NCBI RefSeq assembly: GCF_001431425.1
Contig: NZ_LDJG01000008.1
Coordinates: forward strand, 62,001-126,000
From: Stenotrophomonas nitritireducens
Lineage (GTDB): Bacteria; Pseudomonadota; Gammaproteobacteria; Xanthomonadales; Xanthomonadaceae
Length of the DNA: 64,000 bases
Direction of reading: 5' to 3'
Under the pieces are notes generated by a model. That model was not told where the DNA came from, did not search any database, and saw nothing but the letters and a program-made list of their open reading frames with translations. The position numbers were made by a program, and so were the translations under genes. How positions within the stretch are numbered: the stretch's first letter is position 1; each line of letters begins with the position of its first letter. This document shows, one piece after another, positions 17,486-26,207 of the stretch.

Positions 17486-18238
17486 ATGCCTGAGGGCCCG
17501 TCTCTTGTCCTGCTGCGCGAGGCCGCCGAGCGGTTCCGTGGCCACATCGTGCGCGAAGTGAGCGGCAACTCCCGCCAGGATCTGGCCCGCATGCGGGGGC
17601 GCGAGGTGCTCGGCGTGCGCACCTGGGGCAAGCATTTCCTGCTGGAGTTCGACGACTTCAGCATGCGCATCCACCTGATGATGTTCGGCAGCTGGCTGAT
17701 AGACGAACGCAAGCCGGTACTGCCGCGGGTATCGCTGCGCTTCGACAACGGCGAGTTGAACTTCTACGCCTGCTCGGTGAAGTTCGTCGAACAGCCACTG
17801 GACGAGGTCTACGACTGGCGCGCCGACGTGATGAGCGACCAGTGGGATCCGCGCCTGGCGCGGCGCAAGCTCAAGGCCCTGCCCGACATGCTGGCCTGCG
17901 ATGCCCTGCTGGACCAGCAGATATTCTCGGGCGTGGGCAACATCATCAAGAACGAGGTGCTGTTCCGGATCCGTGTCCACCCCGCGACCCGCATCGGCGA
18001 CTTGCCGTCGCGCAAGCTGGGCCAGCTCATCGCGCAGGCGCGCGAATACAGCTTCGATTTCCTTGCCTGGAAACGCATCTACGAACTGCGCAGGCACTGG
18101 CTGGTGCATACCCGTGGCACCTGTCCTGTCTGTGGCGGCCCGATCAGGAAGGTCTACATGGGCAGGACCAATCGCCGCACGTTCTTCTGCACGCATTGCC
18201 AGAAGAACTACAGCGCCGAGCAGGCACCGGCGCGGTGA
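17486..18238 (+). CDS. Formamidopyrimidine-DNA glycosylase / endonuclease VIII family
   Basis: Base-excision repair enzyme that removes oxidised bases and nicks the abasic site. The 250 residues begin MPEGPS, where Pro2 is the nucleophile and Glu3 the acid as in Nei-type enzymes. The H2TH region includes DQQIFSGVGNIIKNEVLF and the C-terminal zinc finger is CPVCGGP...CTHCQ with four Cys. Start ATG 17486 follows GGAGGCGAA. Residues resemble endonuclease VIII more than MutM, but substrate cannot be told from sequence. Confidence 0.9.
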   Translation: MPEGPSLVLLREAAERFRGHIVREVSGNSRQDLARMRGREVLGVRTWGKHFLLEFDDFSMRIHLMMFGSWLIDERKPVLPRVSLRFDNGELNFYACSVKFVEQPLDEVYDWRADVMSDQWDPRLARRKLKALPDMLACDALLDQQIFSGVGNIIKNEVLFRIRVHPATRIGDLPSRKLGQLIAQAREYSFDFLAWKRIYELRRHWLVHTRGTCPVCGGPIRKVYMGRTNRRTFFCTHCQKNYSAEQAPAR

Positions 18239-18324
18239 ATCCGGCCCCGGGCCCGCCGGCGCGATTCCGGAGCATGGGCCGATAGCCTACGCTGCGGCTT
18301 CAACCTGGCTTCTTGAGAGTTGTC

Positions 18325-20265
18325 ATGGGAAGGGGATTGCGTGGGGTGTTGTTGCTGTTGACAGGGATGTTCGGTGGCACGGCATGGGTGCCGGCAGTAA
18401 TGGCCCAGGCAGTGCCGGTGGAAGCCTTCGCCAGGGCCAGCCCGTTCTCGCTGCCGCGCCTGTCGCCGACGGGCGAGTACCTCGCGTTCTCAACCGATTT
18501 CGGGGAGGGCAGCCATGCCGTGCAGGTCCTGCGCCTGTCCGACATGACGCGGACGGCCGTGCTGCGCCTCCCGCGCTACGAAAGCCCGTTCCAGATCGCC
18601 TGGGTGGGCGACAGGCGCCTGGTCGTCGCCAAGGGGCGCAAATATGGGTCGCTGGAGAGGCCGCTTCCCATGGGCGAGATCATCGCCAGCGATTTCGACG
18701 GAAAGAACCAGCGCTACATCTACGGCTACGAGCAACAGAACGCCGCGGCGGGGCTGGATCGTGGCTTCGGCCATATCGAAAGCGTGGCCGAGAGCAATGA
18801 CGGCCGTTTCTACATGCGCCAGCTCAAGCGCAGCCCTACCTCGTCGATGCTCTACGTGGTCGACACGCAACGGCCGACGTTCAAGCTCATCGCCGACATC
18901 AATGTTCCGCAGCTGGAATTCCTGATCGACCGCAACGGCGTGGCGCGCTATGCATGGGGACGGAACGATGCGGACGACTACCTGTTGTACCGGTCGGATG
19001 ACGGCAGGCGCTGGCAGCCCATGGCGGCGCCGCAGGCCGGCAGCATCTGGACGCCGCTGGCATTCTCGGCGGACAACACCAAGGTGTACGCCCGCTTCAG
19101 CCGCGACGAGCGGCCATCGCAGCTGGTAGTGAGTGACCTGGATGGCCGCGACTCCGAGGTGCTCGCCGGCGACAGCTTCGCGAGCATCGGCCTGACGCAG
19201 TGGACCGGCCACCCCTCGGTTCCGTTCGCGGCCGCGCCGCAGAGCGGTCGCCCCCGGCTGGATTACTTCGATCCGGGACGCCCCGAGGCCGAACTGCACA
19301 AGACCCTGGCGGGCCTGCTGCCGCAGCAGCACGTGACCTTCGTCGATGTGAGCCGCAACGGCCAGGTGGTGCTGCTGCATGTGGCCGGAGACCGCGACCC
19401 CGGCAGCTGGTATGTGTTGCGGCGTTCGGCCAACAAGCTGGAGAAGGTGCTGTCGACGCGCGAGGCCATCGATCCGGCCCTGATGGCCGAGCGGCGCGCG
19501 GTGCGCTTCAAGGCTGGCGACGGACTCGAACTGGAGGCCGTGCTCACGATCCCGCGCGACAGCGGGGGCCGCCGCCTTCCCACGGTGGTGTTGCCGCATG
19601 GTGGGCCGCATGGGGTCAGCGACGACTGGTTCTACGACACCGACGCGCAGTTCCTGGCCAACCGGGGTTACCTGGTGGTGCAGGTCAACTATCGCGGCAG
19701 CGGCGGGCGCGGGCGCGCGTTCGAGCGCATGGGCTACCTGCAATGGGGCACCCGCATCCAGCAGGATCTGCTGGACGGGCTGGATCACGCGGTGGCCTCC
19801 GGGCTGGCCGATCCTGAGCGGGTCTGTGCGATCGGCGCGAGCTTTGGCGCCTACTCGGCGATGATGCTGGCCGCGCGTGCGCCGGAGCGGATCCGGTGCG
19901 CTGTCGGCCTGGCTGGCGTCTACGACCTGAAGATGATGTACAGGAAGGGCGACATCAAGGATGACGCCTATGGGCGCAACTATCTGCAGCGCGTGATCGG
20001 CCGCAGCGACGAGGAGCTGCTGGCCAATTCGCCGGTGAGCCTGGCCGCGGACATCCAGGCACCGGTGCTGCTGGTGCATGGCGAGCGTGATGAAAGAGCG
20101 CCCATCGCACAGGCGAACGCCATGCGCAGCGCTTTGATTGCGGCAGGGAAGGCGCCGGGCTGGATGGCGGTTCCAGGCGAGGGCCACGGCTTCTACAGCG
20201 ACGACAACAGCATCGCGTTCTATCGCGCGCTGGAAAAATTCCTGCAGGAGCATATCGGCGGCTGA
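18325..20265 (+). CDS. S9-family prolyl oligopeptidase-like serine peptidase
   Basis: A 646-residue secreted peptidase with an N-terminal signal ending near AVMAQA, a beta-propeller domain (about residues 25-390) and an alpha/beta-hydrolase domain. The nucleophile Ser lies in GASFGAYSAMM (about residue 506), the Asp in HGERDERAP and the His in GEGHGFY, so the triad is complete. Such enzymes cut short peptides, often after Pro or acyl-amino acids. ATG 18325 is preferred to TTG 18313. A strong inverted repeat follows the stop. Confidence 0.92.
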   Translation: MGRGLRGVLLLLTGMFGGTAWVPAVMAQAVPVEAFARASPFSLPRLSPTGEYLAFSTDFGEGSHAVQVLRLSDMTRTAVLRLPRYESPFQIAWVGDRRLVVAKGRKYGSLERPLPMGEIIASDFDGKNQRYIYGYEQQNAAAGLDRGFGHIESVAESNDGRFYMRQLKRSPTSSMLYVVDTQRPTFKLIADINVPQLEFLIDRNGVARYAWGRNDADDYLLYRSDDGRRWQPMAAPQAGSIWTPLAFSADNTKVYARFSRDERPSQLVVSDLDGRDSEVLAGDSFASIGLTQWTGHPSVPFAAAPQSGRPRLDYFDPGRPEAELHKTLAGLLPQQHVTFVDVSRNGQVVLLHVAGDRDPGSWYVLRRSANKLEKVLSTREAIDPALMAERRAVRFKAGDGLELEAVLTIPRDSGGRRLPTVVLPHGGPHGVSDDWFYDTDAQFLANRGYLVVQVNYRGSGGRGRAFERMGYLQWGTRIQQDLLDGLDHAVASGLADPERVCAIGASFGAYSAMMLAARAPERIRCAVGLAGVYDLKMMYRKGDIKDDAYGRNYLQRVIGRSDEELLANSPVSLAADIQAPVLLVHGERDERAPIAQANAMRSALIAAGKAPGWMAVPGEGHGFYSDDNSIAFYRALEKFLQEHIGG

Positions 20266-20287
20266 ACCGCGCCCGGAATATATCCCG

Positions 20288-20320
20288 AAGCGCAGCCGAT
20301 GGATTCCATCGGCTGCGCTT
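20288..20320. terminator. Bidirectional terminator between convergent genes
   Basis: A perfect 15-bp inverted repeat, AAGCGCAGCCGATGG against CCATCGGCTGCGCTT with an ATT loop, lies between the peptidase stop (+) and the cytochrome stop (-). There is no long T-run, so termination strength is uncertain. Confidence 0.65.
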
Positions 20321-20326
20321 GGCCGG

Positions 20327-20740
20327 CTACTTCTGTGTGGACAGGTACTCGATCACCGCCTGCCGGCGCTGCGGGTCGGAGGTCGCATTGAGCATGCGCG
20401 TACCGGGCACCTGCTTCTGCGGCGAGGCGAGGAAGGCATCCAGCGTCTGCGCATTCCAGACGATGCCGCTGCTCTTCATCGCCTCGGAGTAGGCATACCC
20501 CGGCGCACTGCCGGCACGGCGGCCGATCACGCCATGCAGGTTGGGACCGAAGCGATGCCCCAGATCGGCGCGGGTGTCGTGGCAGCCGGCGCAGATGGCG
20601 AAGGCCCGCTCCAGTTCGCGTTGATGCGGCGTGGCATCGGTGGCGTGGTTGAACGCGTCGCGCTGGCCGCAGGCGCATAACGCCGCGCCCATTCCGAGCA
20701 GCAGGATGCAGCGCCGCACGGCACCCTTGCGCCAGCGCAT
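20327..20740 (-). CDS. Cytochrome c family protein
   Basis: A small class I cytochrome c: haem attachment site CAGCH near residue 55, and a Met ligand candidate in GTRML near the end, in a fold of about 100 residues (FGPNLHGVIGRRAGSAPGYA is typical). The N-terminus has a basic stretch and a hydrophobic core LLLGMGAALCAC that could be a lipoprotein signal. ATG 20740 is chosen for this; an alternative ATG at 20818 overlaps the upstream etf stop as TGATG and would add 26 residues. It accepts or donates electrons in the periplasm. Confidence 0.8.
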   Translation of the reverse strand: MRWRKGAVRRCILLLGMGAALCACGQRDAFNHATDATPHQRELERAFAICAGCHDTRADLGHRFGPNLHGVIGRRAGSAPGYAYSEAMKSSGIVWNAQTLDAFLASPQKQVPGTRMLNATSDPQRRQAVIEYLSTQK

Positions 20741-20817
20741 CCGCAGCTGCCGGGCTTGCCCGCCGGAACGCGAAGCCTTTTCCATTCCCATGCCGGCAAC
20801 CACGCGCGGTCGCGCCA

Positions 20818-22497
20818 TCACATCGCCGGGTAGTTGGGCCCGCCGCCGCCCTGCGGGGTCACCCACACGATGTTCTGGGTCGGGTCCTTGATGTCGCAGG
20901 TCTTGCAGTGCACGCAGTTCTGCGCGTTGATCTGCAGTCGCGTGTCGGCACCTTCTCCAACGAACTCGTACACGCCCGCCGGGCAGTAGCGCGCCTCAGG
21001 GCCGGCGTATTCGGCCAGGTTGATCCGTACCGGCACCGCCGGGTCCTTCAGCGTCAGGTGGCTGGGCTGGTCTTCCTCGTGGTTGGTCGAGGACAGGAAC
21101 ACCGAGCTCAGCCGGTCGAAGGTCAGCACGTTGTCCGGCTTCGGGTAGTCGATCTTCGAGTGTTTGGCCGCCGGCTCCAGGCATTGGTGATCGGCCTGGG
21201 CGCGGTGGAGCGTCCACGGCGCATTGCGCAGGCCCAGCTTGGGCAACAGCCACTGCTCGATGCCGGTCATCAGCGTCGCCAGCGTTCGCCCCTTCTTGAA
21301 CCACTGCTTGAAGTTCTTGGACTGCAACAGTTCGGTCTTGAGCCAGCTGTTCTCGAATGCTTCCGGGTAGGCGCTCAACTCATCGCGCGAGCGGCCAGCC
21401 ACCAATGCGTCGAACGCGGCCTCGGCGGCCAGCATGCCGGTCTTGATCGCCGCATGGCTGCCCTTGATGCGGCTGACGTTGAGGTAGCCGGCTTCGCAGC
21501 CGACCAGCGCGCCGCCCGGGAACACCGTCTTCGGCAGCGACAGGATGCCGCCGGCGGTGATTGCACGCGCGCCATAGGCGATGCGCTTGCCGCCCTCCAG
21601 GTGTTTGCGGATCGCCGGGTGGGTCTTGAAGCGCTGAAACTCCTCGAACGGGCTCAGCCACGGGTTCTTGTAATCCAGGCCGACCACATAGCCGATCGAG
21701 ACCTTGCCGCCGTCGGCGTGGTACAGGAACGCGCCGCCATAGGTGTCGTCATCCAGCGGCCAGCCGGCGGCATGCACCACCAGTCCCGGCTCATGTTTGG
21801 CCGGGTCGATCTGCCACAGCTCCTTGATGCCGATGCCGTAGCTCTGCGGATCCTTGCCTTCGTCGAGCTTGAAACGAGAGATCAGCTGGCGGCCGAGATG
21901 GCCGCGCGAGCCCTCGGCGAAGATCGTGTACCGGGCATGCAGTTCCATGCCGCGCTCGAAGTTCGGGCCGGGCGTGCCGTCCTTGTGGATGCCCATGTCG
22001 CCGGTGGCCACGCCCATCACCGCGCCGTTCTCATCAAACAGCACCTCGGCGGCGGCGAAACCCGGGAAGATCGCTACTTCCAGCGCCTCGGCCTGCTGCG
22101 CCAGCCAGCGCGTCACTTCGCCCAGGCTGACGATGTAGTTGCCGTGGTTCTGGAAGCACTCGGGCAGCAGCCAGTTCGGCGTGGCCTTGGCGCCGGTCTC
22201 GTCCAGGAACAGGAACTCGTCGCGGGTCACCGCCTGCTTCAGCGGCGCGCCCTTGGCCTGCCAGTCCGGGAACAGCTCGCTCAACGCGCGTGGGTCCATC
22301 ACCGCGCCGGAGAGGATGTGCGCGCCCGGCTCGGAGCCCTTTTCCAGCACGCACACCGACAGGTCCTGGCCCTTCTCCATGGCCAGCTGGCGCAGGCGGA
22401 TGGCCGTGGCCAGGCCGGCCGGGCCGGCGCCCACGATCACCACGTCGAACTCCATCGCTTCGCGCGGCGGAAGGGCGGAGGAAGCTTCAATGTTCAT
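20818..22497 (-). CDS. Electron transfer flavoprotein-ubiquinone oxidoreductase
   Basis: Passes electrons from electron-transfer flavoprotein, fed by acyl-CoA dehydrogenases, to ubiquinone at the inner membrane. The 559-residue enzyme has the FAD motif VVIVGAGPAGLATAI near its start, AHILSGAVMDP, GGALVGCEAGYLNVSRIKG and a C-terminal 4Fe-4S region with CPAGVYEF and CVHCKTCDIKDP. ATG 22497 starts the conserved MNIEASS end. It fits the beta-oxidation thiolase elsewhere in the window. The next gene downstream is the cytochrome c. Confidence 0.95.
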   Translation of the reverse strand: MNIEASSALPPREAMEFDVVIVGAGPAGLATAIRLRQLAMEKGQDLSVCVLEKGSEPGAHILSGAVMDPRALSELFPDWQAKGAPLKQAVTRDEFLFLDETGAKATPNWLLPECFQNHGNYIVSLGEVTRWLAQQAEALEVAIFPGFAAAEVLFDENGAVMGVATGDMGIHKDGTPGPNFERGMELHARYTIFAEGSRGHLGRQLISRFKLDEGKDPQSYGIGIKELWQIDPAKHEPGLVVHAAGWPLDDDTYGGAFLYHADGGKVSIGYVVGLDYKNPWLSPFEEFQRFKTHPAIRKHLEGGKRIAYGARAITAGGILSLPKTVFPGGALVGCEAGYLNVSRIKGSHAAIKTGMLAAEAAFDALVAGRSRDELSAYPEAFENSWLKTELLQSKNFKQWFKKGRTLATLMTGIEQWLLPKLGLRNAPWTLHRAQADHQCLEPAAKHSKIDYPKPDNVLTFDRLSSVFLSSTNHEEDQPSHLTLKDPAVPVRINLAEYAGPEARYCPAGVYEFVGEGADTRLQINAQNCVHCKTCDIKDPTQNIVWVTPQGGGGPNYPAM

Positions 22498-22828
22498 GCA
22501 GGGACTCTTGGCTGGGGCCGGCGACGGCGTGGCGACGGTCTGAAGCCCCATTTTCACCGACCCGGCGGCGATCTTCCAATCTGCGGGCACTGCCTGCAGC
22601 CTCGCCAGCCACATGAAGGCGGCGCGTGGGCCTCGGCGGTGGTCGAACAGCCGGGCGATACGCGCCTGGGAGAAGGGGAATTCCGACTCCTGCCGAGCTC
22701 GATGAGCGCGCACGCAGTGGGCCCACTGGAACGTCCATGACCAGCCTGCCGCGGTAGGCGATGTCCACGATCACCGGCTCCGGGGAGTCGAATGGCCGGT
22801 CCAGCTCCCTGTGTGCCTGACGCCTGCA
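22498..22828. other. Distal end of the integron array
   Basis: This 331-base stretch lies between the start of the ETF oxidoreductase gene and the last cassette gene. It contains a decayed SnoaL-like remnant (22640-22790) and the left edge of the last attC. No intact gene is present. Confidence 0.5.
22640..22790 (-). pseudogene. Frameshifted remnant related to the SnoaL-like cassette gene at 24796
   Basis: Three short pieces in different minus-strand frames line up in order with the C-terminal 45 residues of the SnoaL-like protein at 24796-25179. They are IVDIAYRGRLVMDVPVGP (against IAVIAYRGKLAADIPDGP), then GPTACALIEL (against GPSAGTVLYL), then RQESEFPFSQARIARLFD (against QGESEFSFGNGQITRIVD). 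At least two frameshifts separate them and the N-terminal part is missing. It has no own attC, and lies beyond the last recognisable one. Confidence 0.65.
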
Positions 22829-22874
22829 TCAAGCCGAGCCTCGAAGCGGGTTCGGCTTGAACGGGGTGTTGGAT
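22815..22874 (-). repeat. attC site (most distal)
   Basis: On the plus strand it runs from GCCTGAC to GTTGGAT with AAGCCGAGCC...GGGTTCGGCTTGA arms between. Both core boxes differ from consensus. The gene at 22829 stops inside it. Confidence 0.75.
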
Positions 22875-23254
22875 CGCCTCCCCACCGTGTCTGGGCACTT
22901 GTACCGCACGAATTTCTGGCTTGGCACGGACGTGTCGTCAATCAGCTGACGCCCATCTCGAGAGAGCTTGAAGTTTGCAGTGGAAAGCCAAGTCTCCCCT
23001 TCACCCGATAGTTCAGAGATCAGGGCGATCTCGCCGTCTCCACGGGTCACCACAGCTCTGATCGGACCATCGCTTTCCCAGTAGGAAATATGCCGGGGCG
23101 CGATGCGAAGAACCATGTCGTCCGCGTCCGACCCGCAAGAGTCAGGGCTTCCGGCCCAATGCCCAAGAAAACGATCTGGAACCGCCGCGCCACCATCGTC
23201 GGCAAGAACCGAGGCGGGCAGCAGCAATGCGGCGATTGCCCAGGCGGTCTTCAT
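22829..23254 (-). CDS. Cassette gene: secreted protein of unknown function
   Basis: The 141-residue product has a signal peptide ending SVLADD and a mature part with two Cys (SPDSCGSDADD, YKCPDTV). ATG 23254 follows GGAGAG. The C-terminal tail TPFKPNPLRGSA is translated from the attC, so reading stops inside the recombination site, as is usual in this array. It has the look of a lipocalin- or copper-resistance-sized beta domain, but no family is recognised. Confidence 0.7.
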   Translation of the reverse strand: MKTAWAIAALLLPASVLADDGGAAVPDRFLGHWAGSPDSCGSDADDMVLRIAPRHISYWESDGPIRAVVTRGDGEIALISELSGEGETWLSTANFKLSRDGRQLIDDTSVPSQKFVRYKCPDTVGRRSNTPFKPNPLRGSA

Positions 23255-23268
23255 TGGACTCTCCGAAG

Positions 23269-23328
23269 GTCTAGCGCCTGGGCCAAGCGGCGCCGCGAAA
23301 CGGCGTCGGCTTGAATGAGTCGTCAGGC
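23269..23328 (-). repeat. attC site
   Basis: Runs from GTCTAGC to GTCAGGC on the plus strand, with GGCGCCGCGAAACGGCGTCGGCTTGA in the middle split by one mismatch. Core boxes are altered. Confidence 0.75.
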
Positions 23329-23547
23329 TGCGTCACGACGATTGGCGATATGGATGACGCGCCCGATGAAATAGAGAGTGACGCCACCCAGGAAGCTTCC
23401 GAACGTAAGCCAGATAAGAAGGAATCGCGTTGATTCCGCCGCAGGACGCAGGAACAGCGTCGAGGCAAAGGCGACGACGGCGATGGCCAGGAAAAGCAGG
23501 CCGGATTTGACATAAATATTTGCGCCATCAAGGCGGAATTTGAACAT
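23323..23547 (-). CDS. Cassette gene: two-helix membrane protein
   Basis: A 74-residue protein with two hydrophobic helices (SGLLFLAIAVVAFASTLFL and FGSFLGGVTLYFIGRVI) and charged ends. ATG 23547 follows AAGGAG at a good distance, so expression is likely. The stop lies in the attC. No homologue is recognised. Confidence 0.72.
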   Translation of the reverse strand: MFKFRLDGANIYVKSGLLFLAIAVVAFASTLFLRPAAESTRFLLIWLTFGSFLGGVTLYFIGRVIHIANRRDAA

Positions 23548-23805
23548 GCATTACTCCTTTTCCATCTTCTGCCGTCAGCCTGGCAGGCTCACGCTTCATG
23601 CCTTGAGTTTCCCCGGCCTGGGTGCCGAGAGCCCGGCGTGCGTACCCGATAACGTCCCGGTGTCGGCGCCACCATGATTCAGCATGGGGCGTACGTCGGA
23701 CCTCGCGTCCAGCGCCCGGACAGCGGGTCGGGGTTTCCCTCGAACTGATGAGCGCGGGCCTGGGACGCGATGCTGACGGCCAGCCAACTGTAGCGGAGAA
23801 ATGCC

Positions 23806-24690
23806 ATGGCGGCAGCAGGGATCGCGGTGATCAAGACCCGCCTGGATCAGCTGCTGGAAGGGCCGAGCAAAGTAGCCCGTTTCCCAACACCGCAACCGGA
23901 ACGGCCAAGGCCATCCAGCGGCTGCGAGTACTGAAGTCGACCGGGATCGTGGGGGGCTCCATCGGCGGCTACAGGCAGTCGCTGTTGGAAGCCTGCTGCG
24001 ATGCTGGCCTGTGGACTGCGCGGGTGTGCCCATGCCAAGCCTGTAGCTTCGCGCGAGCCACGGGTGAGCTGGCCAGGACCGATGCCATGGATGCCCCTTG
24101 CGGGCACTGATGGCGCGGCTCTTTGCCGATCGCCTTCCGTCCCTGCCAGGCACGGCCACCATGGCAGCGTGAGATGCGCGACCGACTGCGTCGAAGGGCT
24201 CAGGAGGTCGTGACGTTGCAGGCAAAGAAACAGCAGGCGGCGGCGGCCCCAGCATCGGTGCGCAAGCGGGTTTCCCGTACCATCGCTGTATTGGCCCGCC
24301 GCCGAATCTCGATCAATGAAGCCGTCCATGTACTGATCAAAAGGTATGGATAGCCTGGCGTGCGATCCAGCGAGGGACTCGGCCCGGTCTTCCAAGCCAC
24401 CGTACTGGTGTTGCTGCCCGAGTCGGGTCATCTCGGTCGCCGATGGATCGCCAAGCCGCCCGGCGTGGCGCCCATGAATCGGGATGGTGGCCAAGGCGGC
24501 GGACAACGCCGCCCCGCGCACGGCGATCGTCAGCGTAGGTAGGCCACACTGTCAGCGATGCGTTGAGAGCCGCTGATGAAAGCGTAATGCCAGCAACTGC
24601 ATGGGCGCGGAAAGCAGCGCAGGGCCGCGCTGGTGGCCTGCATGCGCAAGCTGCCGGGAATCGTCAATGCCAATCGGCGTTATGAAACGC
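23806..24690 (+). pseudogene. Decayed IS110-family transposase
   Basis: Pieces in shifting plus-strand frames follow the order of an IS110 transposase. They are MAAAGIAVIKTRLD after GGAGAA, FPNTATGTAKAIQRL, SIGGYRQSLLEACCDAGLW, FARATGELARTDAMD, MARLFADRLPSLPGTAT, REMRDRLRRRAQEVV, LPESGHLGRRWIAK with GVAPMNRDGGQ, and RRAALVACMRKLPGIVNA. The first catalytic Asp of GIDVSK is Ala here, and there are several frameshifts and stops. It lies opposite to the cassettes. The 250 bases before it (23548-23805) show nothing else. Confidence 0.8.
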
Positions 24691-24730
24691 GTACCGGAAA
24701 TTTGACCATGGCCTGGGCAGCAGCTTCAGA

Positions 24731-24790
24731 AGACTGTTGCTGGATCGGGACCGGCCGCGAAGCGAAGGCGGCCTGGATGCGTTGTCAGGG
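24731..24790 (-). repeat. Strongly decayed attC site
   Basis: The right core GTCAGGG and the central GGCCGCGAAGC are recognisable; the left core is lost. It follows the SnoaL-like gene stop at 24796 as a cassette attC should. Confidence 0.45.
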
Positions 24791-24795
24791 TGCAC

Positions 24796-25179
24796 TCAAC
24801 TGCGGTCGACAATTCTTGTGATCTGCCCATTGCCGAACGAAAATTCTGATTCGCCCTGAAGATAAAGGACGGTGCCTGCCGATGGGCCATCGGGAATGTC
24901 TGCGGCCAGTTTCCCCCGGTAGGCGATGACTGCGATGGCAGAATCATGGCCGAATTCCAGGCCTGCGATGCGCTGCTCGCGCTCGGAGAACAACGACCTG
25001 GATTGCTCTGCGAGTTTCCTGAACTCATCTATGCCACTTGTCGCTGCTGTGAGTTGATCGCCGGAATAGTTCTCGAAGCGAACATCCTGGGAAAGAAGCG
25101 AAAGCATGCCGTCAACGTCGTAGGCGTTGTAGGCAGCCAGGTAGCGGTCGATGAGGTCTTTCATGCTTGAAATTTTCAT
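24796..25179 (-). CDS. Cassette gene: SnoaL-like / NTF2-fold protein
   Basis: A 127-residue protein with the pattern of a small NTF2-fold domain: LIDRYLAAYNAYDVDGMLSL at the start, VRFENYSGDQLT, a central helix EFRKLAEQSRSLF, then strands ending GQITRIVDRS. This fold is used by small enzymes and ligand-binding proteins; the ligand is unknown. ATG 25179 (MKISSMKD) follows GGAGAGATC; an ATG at 25194 within the attC is possible. A decayed relative lies at 22640-22790. Confidence 0.75.
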   Translation of the reverse strand: MKISSMKDLIDRYLAAYNAYDVDGMLSLLSQDVRFENYSGDQLTAATSGIDEFRKLAEQSRSLFSEREQRIAGLEFGHDSAIAVIAYRGKLAADIPDGPSAGTVLYLQGESEFSFGNGQITRIVDRS

Positions 25180-25194
25180 GATCTCTCCATGCAC

Positions 25195-25253
25195 ATCTGC
25201 CGCTTGAGTTGAGCCGCGTGCGAAGCAGCGCCGGCTTGAACCAATTGTCAGTC
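25195..25253 (-). repeat. attC site, decayed cores
   Basis: Left box ATCTGCC and right box GTCAGTC both differ from consensus; the inner GAGCCGCGTGCGAAGCAGCG and CCGGCTTGAA still form the arm pattern. Confidence 0.65.
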
Positions 25254-25625
25254 ATGGTGTCCGGCAGGCTGTGATTGCTTGAGAAAGTGCATGCACATAC
25301 GCACGAACCCGAAAGAGAAAAGTACTGCAAATACGGCATACACGGTGAGCGTGGCCAGATGTGCCTCAGGGCCGAACGTCATCTCCAGGCTGCCGCCCCA
25401 AGACTGCTCGAAAATCCACCACGCCGGAAGTAGGAGCGTACTTGCCAGAACGCTGAAGCGGCCAGGCAACCGGGTCTTTACGGCAACGAACAAGGCCGCC
25501 ATGGCCACGCAAAGAAAGGCAAACACGCTGATCCAAAACCCGATCATGCCGATGCTGCCAAGGAGCTCGATCTCTCCTGCCGTAGGTGGCGTTGCGTCAA
25601 CGATGCGAACAGGACTACCTGCCAT
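25248..25625 (-). CDS. Cassette gene: three-helix membrane protein
   Basis: A 125-residue inner-membrane protein with three predicted helices (about residues 22-50, 60-80 and 95-115), the second carrying WWIFEQSW. ATG 25625 is chosen because the longer frame from 25661 reads through the attC. The stop lies in the next attC. No family is recognised; its C-terminus HFLKQSQPAGHHD is polar. Confidence 0.68.
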   Translation of the reverse strand: MAGSPVRIVDATPPTAGEIELLGSIGMIGFWISVFAFLCVAMAALFVAVKTRLPGRFSVLASTLLLPAWWIFEQSWGGSLEMTFGPEAHLATLTVYAVFAVLFSFGFVRMCMHFLKQSQPAGHHD

Positions 25626-25628
25626 GAT

Positions 25629-25693
25629 GGCTGATGTCCATGTCAAGCCACGCCGCGCCACGAAGTGGCGTCAGCTCGGGCAAATTGTCAGGT
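25629..25693 (-). repeat. attC site, decayed
   Basis: The palindromic centre CGCGCCACGAAGTGGCG is well kept and the right box is GTCAGGT; the left box (GGCTGAT) is changed. Confidence 0.65.
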
Positions 25694-25706
25694 GCCATGC
25701 AGGATC

Positions 25707-26132
25707 CTATAAATCAATGGAGAAATAATTGGCCTCATGCAACATGCCTTTTCGAAAATAGAACCGGTGCGCGTCCGTGCGTTTCACGCCAGATACCAGC
25801 CGCAGCTGGCGGCAGCCTTCACGTTTGGCTTCGGCGGCAAGCCAGTTGAACAGATGATCACCATAGCCCTTTGATCTTTCGGTCTGCCTGGTGACGAGGT
25901 CTTCGATTTCAAGGTATTTTCCGGAATGGAGCCATTCGGAAATCCGGTATCCCGCCACCGCCTTTATGTCTTCGTCGATCAGATAGGCGATTCTGAATCC
26001 AGTGGTCTGGCTCAGTCTGTTTATCGTGTTGAGAAAATCTTTCTCCTGGAGATGCGGCCTGAGTTCACGGATTATCGGATGACACGCGGCGATCTCATTG
26101 CTGCTTTGTGCAACTTGTATTCTGACGGTCAC
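25707..26132 (-). CDS. Cassette gene: GNAT-family N-acetyltransferase
   Basis: Transfers an acetyl group from acetyl-CoA to an amine; substrate unknown. The 141-residue protein has the GNAT order: FRIAYLIDEDIKAVAGYRIS strand, LEIEDLVTRQTERSKGYGDH where RSKGYGDH is the acetyl-CoA pyrophosphate loop (motif A), LFNWLAAEAKREGCRQLRL, and the C-terminal AHRFYFRKGM motif B. The GTG start at 26132 follows AAGGAAAG and lies just after the preceding attC. GNAT genes are common integron cargo, including resistance genes, but this is not a recognised aminoglycoside enzyme. Confidence 0.85.
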   Translation of the reverse strand: MTVRIQVAQSSNEIAACHPIIRELRPHLQEKDFLNTINRLSQTTGFRIAYLIDEDIKAVAGYRISEWLHSGKYLEIEDLVTRQTERSKGYGDHLFNWLAAEAKREGCRQLRLVSGVKRTDAHRFYFRKGMLHEANYFSIDL

Positions 26133-26148
26133 GAATGCTTTCCTTGGT

Positions 26149-26207
26149 GGCCAACGCCGGAGCTGAGCTGCGTCACGGAGCGGCGTCGGCTTGAGTGATT
26201 GTTGGGC
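26149..26207 (-). repeat. attC site
   Basis: From GGCCAAC to GTTGGGC; the AAC and GTT triplets are kept while the flanking core bases vary. The inner arms are partly mismatched (GCTGCGTCACGGAGCGGCG). Confidence 0.72.

Noticed and set aside
20327..20866. Cytochrome c start at 20866 or 20818
   Set aside because: The longer forms put a charged stretch before the signal core; 20740 is favoured, though 20818 is not excluded.
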